From JAVBQJ01 sp031549115 (GTDB lineage: Bacteria; Verrucomicrobiota; Lentisphaeria; Victivallales; Victivallaceae), in assembly GCA_031549115.1 (NCBI GenBank), contig JAVBQJ010000011.1, positions 1 through 54,561 of the forward strand: DNA of 54,561 nucleotides. The letters run 5' to 3'. The stretch's first letter is position 1, and each line of letters begins with the position of its first letter. Below are positions 51,032 to 54,561 of this stretch, piece after piece. A program made the translations under genes and the position numbers. The notes beneath the pieces were generated by a model that ran no database searches, was not told where the DNA came from, and saw only the letters and a program-made list of their open reading frames with translations.

Positions 51032-52738
51032 ATGGCTAGTGGCGTCAAGCAATTTATCGATAAGCTCCGGTATTTGTTTACCCCGCGGGAGAAATTCCAA
51101 TTCGCCGGGATCGCCGTATTGATGACCGTTTCCGCGCTGGCCGAATTACTGGGCGTCGGCGTATTGGTCGCCGTCGTCGCGATATTCCTGAATCCGGACA
51201 TCTTCGAAAGCAACCGGTATTTGCACCCCTACTTCGTCTGGACCGGTCTGAGCTACAACACGTTCATCATCCTGCATTTGTCGTTGATTGGAATCGGACT
51301 GGTGTTGAAAAACGTGTTTGCCCTGTGGGTGGTTTATCTGCAGAGCTGCTTCATCTACCGGAAACAGTGCGTATTGGCCGTCCGTCTTTATCAGACCTAT
51401 CTCTTGGCGCCGTACCATTTTTCGCAGAACTCGTCTCTGGCCGACCGCAACAGCAGCATCGCCCGGGTACGCCAGATCTGCACGGGAACGCTGCTGCCGG
51501 TAATGCAGGTGGTGGCGGATGGGGTGATGACGGCGATTCTGACTCTGACCATGTTCTTTTTCCTCCCGTTCATTTCGCTGTTCTGCATCTCCTCGATGCT
51601 GCTGGCGGCCTGGCTTATCTATTACGTCATGCGCAAGTTGAACTTCAAAATCGGACAGCGGGTGCAGCAGACATTTTTCGTCAACCAGAACTTTCAACAC
51701 TCCGGCTTCGCCGGGCTCAAAGCGATCAAAGCCGTGTGCAAGGAATATTTTTTCATCCGCCGCTTCGCGGAGAGCGAACAAAAGATGGACCGGGACCACG
51801 GTTTATTGTACACATTGGGGCAGGTTCCGCGCCTGGTGCTGGACTCCGTAACCATATTGGTGCTGATCCTGATCTTCTTCGGCATGCTGCTGCACGGCGA
51901 CTCCTCCCATACGATTCTATTGACCTACTCGCTGCTGCTGGCGGTGGCGGCGCGGATTCTGCCGGCACTGAGCCGCTGCAATTACAACCTAACTTTGATC
52001 CGCCAGCATCAATATCTCTTTCAGGAGCTTTTCGATCAGATCACCAGCATCGAGCCGGAAAACACCGGTGCCTCCGAAGTACCGTTGACGCTCGACGATT
52101 CGCTGGTGCTCAAAGACCTGAGCTTCTCCTATGACGGCAGCCGCAAGATCATTTCGCAGCTGAACCTGGAGCTGAAAGCCAACCGGAGCCTGGGAATCGT
52201 CGGCAAAACCGGCTGCGGCAAAAGTACGCTGGAGGATTTGATCCTGGGCTTGCTGACGCCGACTTCCGGTGCAATCCTGACCGACGGCGTGAATATTTTC
52301 GACAACCTCAAAGCGTGGCGGAATATGATCGGTTATGTGCCCCAGCATATTTTCATCCTGGAGGCGACCATCCGGGAAAACGTCGCTTTCGCCATTCCCG
52401 AGGCGGAAATCGACGATGCGCGGGTCATGGAGTCGCTGCGGTTGGCGCAAATTTGGGATATGGTGGAAAAGATGCCGGGAGGCATTTATGCCGAGTTGAG
52501 CGACAACGGCAACAATCTCTCCGGCGGCCAGAAACAGCGGATCGGCATCGCCCGGGCGTTGTACTCCAACCCCCGTTTGCTGCTGTTGGACGAAGCGACG
52601 AGCGCCTTGGACCATGAGACCGAAGCCGCCTTCGTTGAAGCGCTGGAGAGCCTTCGCGGCAAACTGACCATGATCGTGGTGGCCCACCGCCCGGCCGCGC
52701 TGGAAAAATGCGACCATAAATTTTACATGACCCCTTGA
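51032..52738 (+). CDS. ABC exporter, fused membrane and ATPase domains
   Basis: 568 residues from the ATG at 51032, with GGAG five bases upstream. Six transmembrane helices lie in the first 330 residues (IAVLMTVSALAELLGVGVLV, LSLIGIGLVLKNVFALWVVY). The ATPase has Walker A GKTGCGKST near 391, the signature LSGGQKQR near 496, Walker B LLLLDEATSALD near 516 and the switch histidine in VVAHRP. The membrane part resembles PglK-type flippases of lipid-linked oligosaccharides. Substrate unknown, probably a lipid or glycolipid. Homodimer expected. It is a single-gene unit. Confidence 0.9.
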   Translation: MASGVKQFIDKLRYLFTPREKFQFAGIAVLMTVSALAELLGVGVLVAVVAIFLNPDIFESNRYLHPYFVWTGLSYNTFIILHLSLIGIGLVLKNVFALWVVYLQSCFIYRKQCVLAVRLYQTYLLAPYHFSQNSSLADRNSSIARVRQICTGTLLPVMQVVADGVMTAILTLTMFFFLPFISLFCISSMLLAAWLIYYVMRKLNFKIGQRVQQTFFVNQNFQHSGFAGLKAIKAVCKEYFFIRRFAESEQKMDRDHGLLYTLGQVPRLVLDSVTILVLILIFFGMLLHGDSSHTILLTYSLLLAVAARILPALSRCNYNLTLIRQHQYLFQELFDQITSIEPENTGASEVPLTLDDSLVLKDLSFSYDGSRKIISQLNLELKANRSLGIVGKTGCGKSTLEDLILGLLTPTSGAILTDGVNIFDNLKAWRNMIGYVPQHIFILEATIRENVAFAIPEAEIDDARVMESLRLAQIWDMVEKMPGGIYAELSDNGNNLSGGQKQRIGIARALYSNPRLLLLDEATSALDHETEAAFVEALESLRGKLTMIVVAHRPAALEKCDHKFYMTP

Positions 52739-52826
52739 AGATTTTTCCTGGTCCATCCAGCAGCATAGCCTGCCCATAAGAACATTTCGTAAAAAATAAA
52801 TATTTGGCAAGAACACGCATCCGCGC

Positions 52827-52855
52827 TTGCACTCCCGGTCCTCTCATGCTATTGT
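52827..52855 (+). promoter_or_regulatory. Promoter of the gene at 52901
   Basis: TTGCAC (52827-52832), 17 bp, TATTGT (52850-52855). Transcription would start near 52862, which excludes the upstream TTG start at 52859. Confidence 0.5.
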
Positions 52856-52900
52856 AACTTGGTCGTCATACGTTTTCCCAACCCCATCTACCGCAGCATT

Positions 52901-53602
52901 ATGACCAGGAAAAAGTCAGCATTACTTGTTATAGTCTTCGCTGTCGTTGCGGTATCGGCGCTATGCCTTGTCATATCGCTCCGCGATAACGAACCGTACA
53001 ATCGCTTTTTCGACGAAGAATGGAGCGATATTACATTCAACAGGTCGGATTTGAGTCGCAAGGACTTCATACCGGTGATAAAACGACATAAAGACATCTT
53101 CCTGAACGAAAAACAATACGTTTCAGATTGCTGTTCCAGGGTTACATTCGTCCGGTTGACGGTTACGGCCAAAGATCGCAAGCGGATTTTGGCGCTCCGA
53201 CACTCCGAATGGAGCCTGTGGGATCCGGATACCACCCAAGCCATTACGCCCTGGATGAAAATTGCCACTGGCGGCATCAGCGATGCGGGGTTCTTTTACC
53301 AACTGCTTATCGGCAAATGCATGGCCAACGACGCCCCCGGCGGCGCTACGGAAATCGCCGACCGGATCGAAGCGGAAAATCCGGATTACTGGAGTGACCT
53401 TTCGTCGAATTTACCCAAACAGTGTTTCCTCCGTTTCGTTCAAATTCTCCCCTCCTTCAAAAATATGATGGGTGACGGCAATTATGATCGTTACGTTGCG
53501 TTTTTGTGCGATTATGTCAAGAAGAAGGGAAACGATTTCACCTCCGAAAACTTCGACTGCATTACCGGGAAAATGGAAAGCCACATAAATCAACAACTGT
53601 AG
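52901..53602 (+). CDS. Membrane-anchored protein of unknown function
   Basis: 233 residues from the ATG at 52901. An N-terminal hydrophobic helix (SALLVIVFAVVAVSALCLVI) anchors or exports a domain rich in charged and aromatic residues (EPYNRFFDEEWSDITF, FIPVIKRHKDIFLNEKQY). No family recognised. Codon use is less GC-biased than in the housekeeping genes, and no good Shine-Dalgarno is seen, so this could be a recently gained gene. Next is a lipoprotein gene 45 bp on. Confidence 0.62.
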   Translation: MTRKKSALLVIVFAVVAVSALCLVISLRDNEPYNRFFDEEWSDITFNRSDLSRKDFIPVIKRHKDIFLNEKQYVSDCCSRVTFVRLTVTAKDRKRILALRHSEWSLWDPDTTQAITPWMKIATGGISDAGFFYQLLIGKCMANDAPGGATEIADRIEAENPDYWSDLSSNLPKQCFLRFVQILPSFKNMMGDGNYDRYVAFLCDYVKKKGNDFTSENFDCITGKMESHINQQL

Positions 53603-53647
53603 TTTATACGCAATAAACAAGCCACTATCACCATACGAAAGGAGCCG

Positions 53648-54307
53648 ATGATGAAACTGTTTCTGTTGTTGTTCATGGCCGCCGTGTTGATTGCCGGCAG
53701 CGGGTGTGTTTCCGCAAACATACCGAAAGAATGCGGGGAAACTATCGCCTGTATTGTGGCGGTAACCGACGATCAGGCCGCCGGTGCCGACGGACATTAC
53801 CTGCTTGACATGGTGCTTTACGGCGAGCGCAGCGGGGAAGTGTTGTCGGCGCCAAGGATTTTGATCATAAAAGGAACGACCGGAAGCGCCATTTTTGGCG
53901 AAAAGGAAACCGGACCGGATTTCATCGTCAACAGCAAAGCATTCGGCGAAGTCACGTGCAAACCGAGCGATGTGCTTTATTGGCTGATGGAAGCCAAAAG
54001 AGCCCCCGAGGACGATATGGTTGAATTCAAATCGTTCACCGTCGTTACCTTGACGTCGAGACAGGGAAAGGAAAGCACACTGCTCCTCGATATCCCTCCC
54101 GTGCAACTGCCCCTGGGACAAAGAACTCTGCTGCTGGAACGCAACGGAATCATTGTGCAAATACCGGTGGATGTCGAATCCGCCGAAACCCTGAATGCCA
54201 TTCGGCGCTTTTCGCCGAACTTTCCAGTGGGCCGGAAAACGTTACTGCGGCAACGCGACGGAACCGCCATCGAAGTACCGGCGGATCCCGAATCCAACGC
54301 ACCGTAA
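53648..54307 (+). CDS. Lipoprotein of unknown function with a C-terminal tandem repeat
   Basis: 219 residues; two adjacent ATGs (53648 and 53651) follow AAGGAG, the second at the better distance. The signal peptide ends in the lipobox LIAGSGC. Two related stretches of about 27 residues stand near the C-terminus: LPLGQRTLLLERNGIIVQIP and FPVGRKTLLRQRDGTAIEVP, each followed by VDVES or ADPES. No family recognised. The less biased codon use and nearby insertion sequence suggest an accessory region. Confidence 0.68.
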   Translation: MMKLFLLLFMAAVLIAGSGCVSANIPKECGETIACIVAVTDDQAAGADGHYLLDMVLYGERSGEVLSAPRILIIKGTTGSAIFGEKETGPDFIVNSKAFGEVTCKPSDVLYWLMEAKRAPEDDMVEFKSFTVVTLTSRQGKESTLLLDIPPVQLPLGQRTLLLERNGIIVQIPVDVESAETLNAIRRFSPNFPVGRKTLLRQRDGTAIEVPADPESNAP

Positions 54308-54340
54308 CTCTTTTCAAACGCCTGTAGACAAAACGAAAAA

Positions 54341-54363
54341 GGCGGAACAAATTCTGTTCCGCC
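54341..54363 (-). terminator. Hairpin with T-run on the minus strand
   Basis: GGCGGAACA / TGTTCCGCC forms a nine-bp stem with a five-base loop. On the minus strand it is followed by TTTTTCGTTTTG, so it could stop transcription leaving the insertion sequence; on the plus strand there is no T-run, but it may still end the lipoprotein transcript. Confidence 0.6.
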
Positions 54364-54421
54364 GCAATCAAAAAACGGTACCCCAAAAGCGGTGCCATTC
54401 AATGCCCCCCTCCCCGACCCA

Positions 54422-54561
54422 TGAGGTGACCCCAAAAGTTTGGACGGGTTAAGGCTACGAGGAATGAGTTCGGTATTGCACCGGGCTCATTCCGTTTAAT
54501 TTCAAAGATATCCTGTCGTTATTGAAATAGCAAATGTATTCACTGAGCTTTTTCTCAAACT
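54422..54561 (-). mobile_element. IS3-family insertion sequence, one end (rest outside window)
   Basis: The transposase tail at 54455-54561 and a terminal-repeat-like sequence TGAGGTGACCCCAAAAGTTT beginning at 54422 mark one end of an element that continues beyond the window. Ends starting TG and containing CCCCAAAA are common in the IS150/IS3 group. The outer boundary is estimated. Confidence 0.75.
54455..54561 (-). CDS. IS3-type transposase OrfB, C-terminal 34 residues
   Basis: The frame ends FEKKLSEYICYFNNDRISLK, LNGMSPVQYRTHSS and stop. This is the end of an IS150-like DDE transposase (YI-x-YYN-x-x-R-I...KL-x-G-M-S-P-V-Q-Y-R). The catalytic residues and the OrfA part lie outside the window, so intactness cannot be judged. 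Confidence 0.85.
   Translation of the reverse strand, partial: FEKKLSEYICYFNNDRISLKLNGMSPVQYRTHSS

Noticed and set aside
1..54561. CRISPR arrays, rRNA and tRNA genes
   Set aside because: I looked for regular short repeats and for conserved tRNA arms and rRNA motifs and saw none; a program search would be more sensitive.

Overview
The window looks like a chromosomal segment of a Gram-negative member of the Lentisphaerota, most like Victivallis. This is an inference from gene content: two pseudopilin-type proteins with the FTLIELLVV...LLPALSKARAAAQ head typical of that phylum sit with very large secreted glycan-degrading enzymes; lipid A and LPS core genes (lpxA, waaF-like, kdsD, ArnT-like transferases) are present; codon use is GC-rich with AT-rich intergenic regions. 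Promoters are easy to see and mostly of the TTGxxx-N17-TAtaaT type.

Left arm (1-13.2 kb): two divergent carbohydrate-use loci. A leftward operon encodes a pseudopilin, a secreted glycoside-hydrolase-like protein and a GH106-like enzyme that runs off the window. A LacI regulator lies upstream of it, and identical LacI-type operators stand before the regulator and before the operon. An AraC regulator follows. A rightward operon then encodes a second pseudopilin, a 1268-residue CBM9-like/TIM-barrel protein and a nucleoside hydrolase. The 5' end of each pseudopilin gene carries two 23-bp inverted repeats that resemble Xer/dif recombination sites. They flank an 83-85 bp segment holding the start codon, and the inner repeat is itself coding. 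In the second locus the segment appears flipped: the good Shine-Dalgarno and start point the wrong way, yet flipping it would put them exactly in frame. I read this as an invertible translation-start switch, the main discovery candidate of the window.

Middle (13.2-31 kb): housekeeping and envelope genes. These are a VOC protein, purB with a PTS EIIA gene and a membrane-anchored protein, a DUF4173-like membrane protein, a D-2-hydroxyacid dehydrogenase, an HtrA-like lipoprotein protease with a degenerate protease-like partner and cysK, mutM, and a rightward chain hisE-hisG-kdsD-two ArnT-like transferases-methyltransferase.

Right part (31-54.5 kb): a sialate O-acetylesterase-like lipoprotein, a radical SAM protein, a large hybrid histidine kinase, and a leftward set (membrane-anchored protein, rdgB, waaF-like, gpmI, lpxA) divergent from aspS. 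Then come a secreted protein, a lytic transglycosylase, a DUF3047-like protein, a hexose-6-phosphate mutarotase, a strongly expressed-looking NifU-like/GGGtGRT pair with promoter and terminator, an ABC exporter, two unknown envelope proteins, and the edge of an IS3-type insertion sequence. No rRNA, tRNA or CRISPR array was found.
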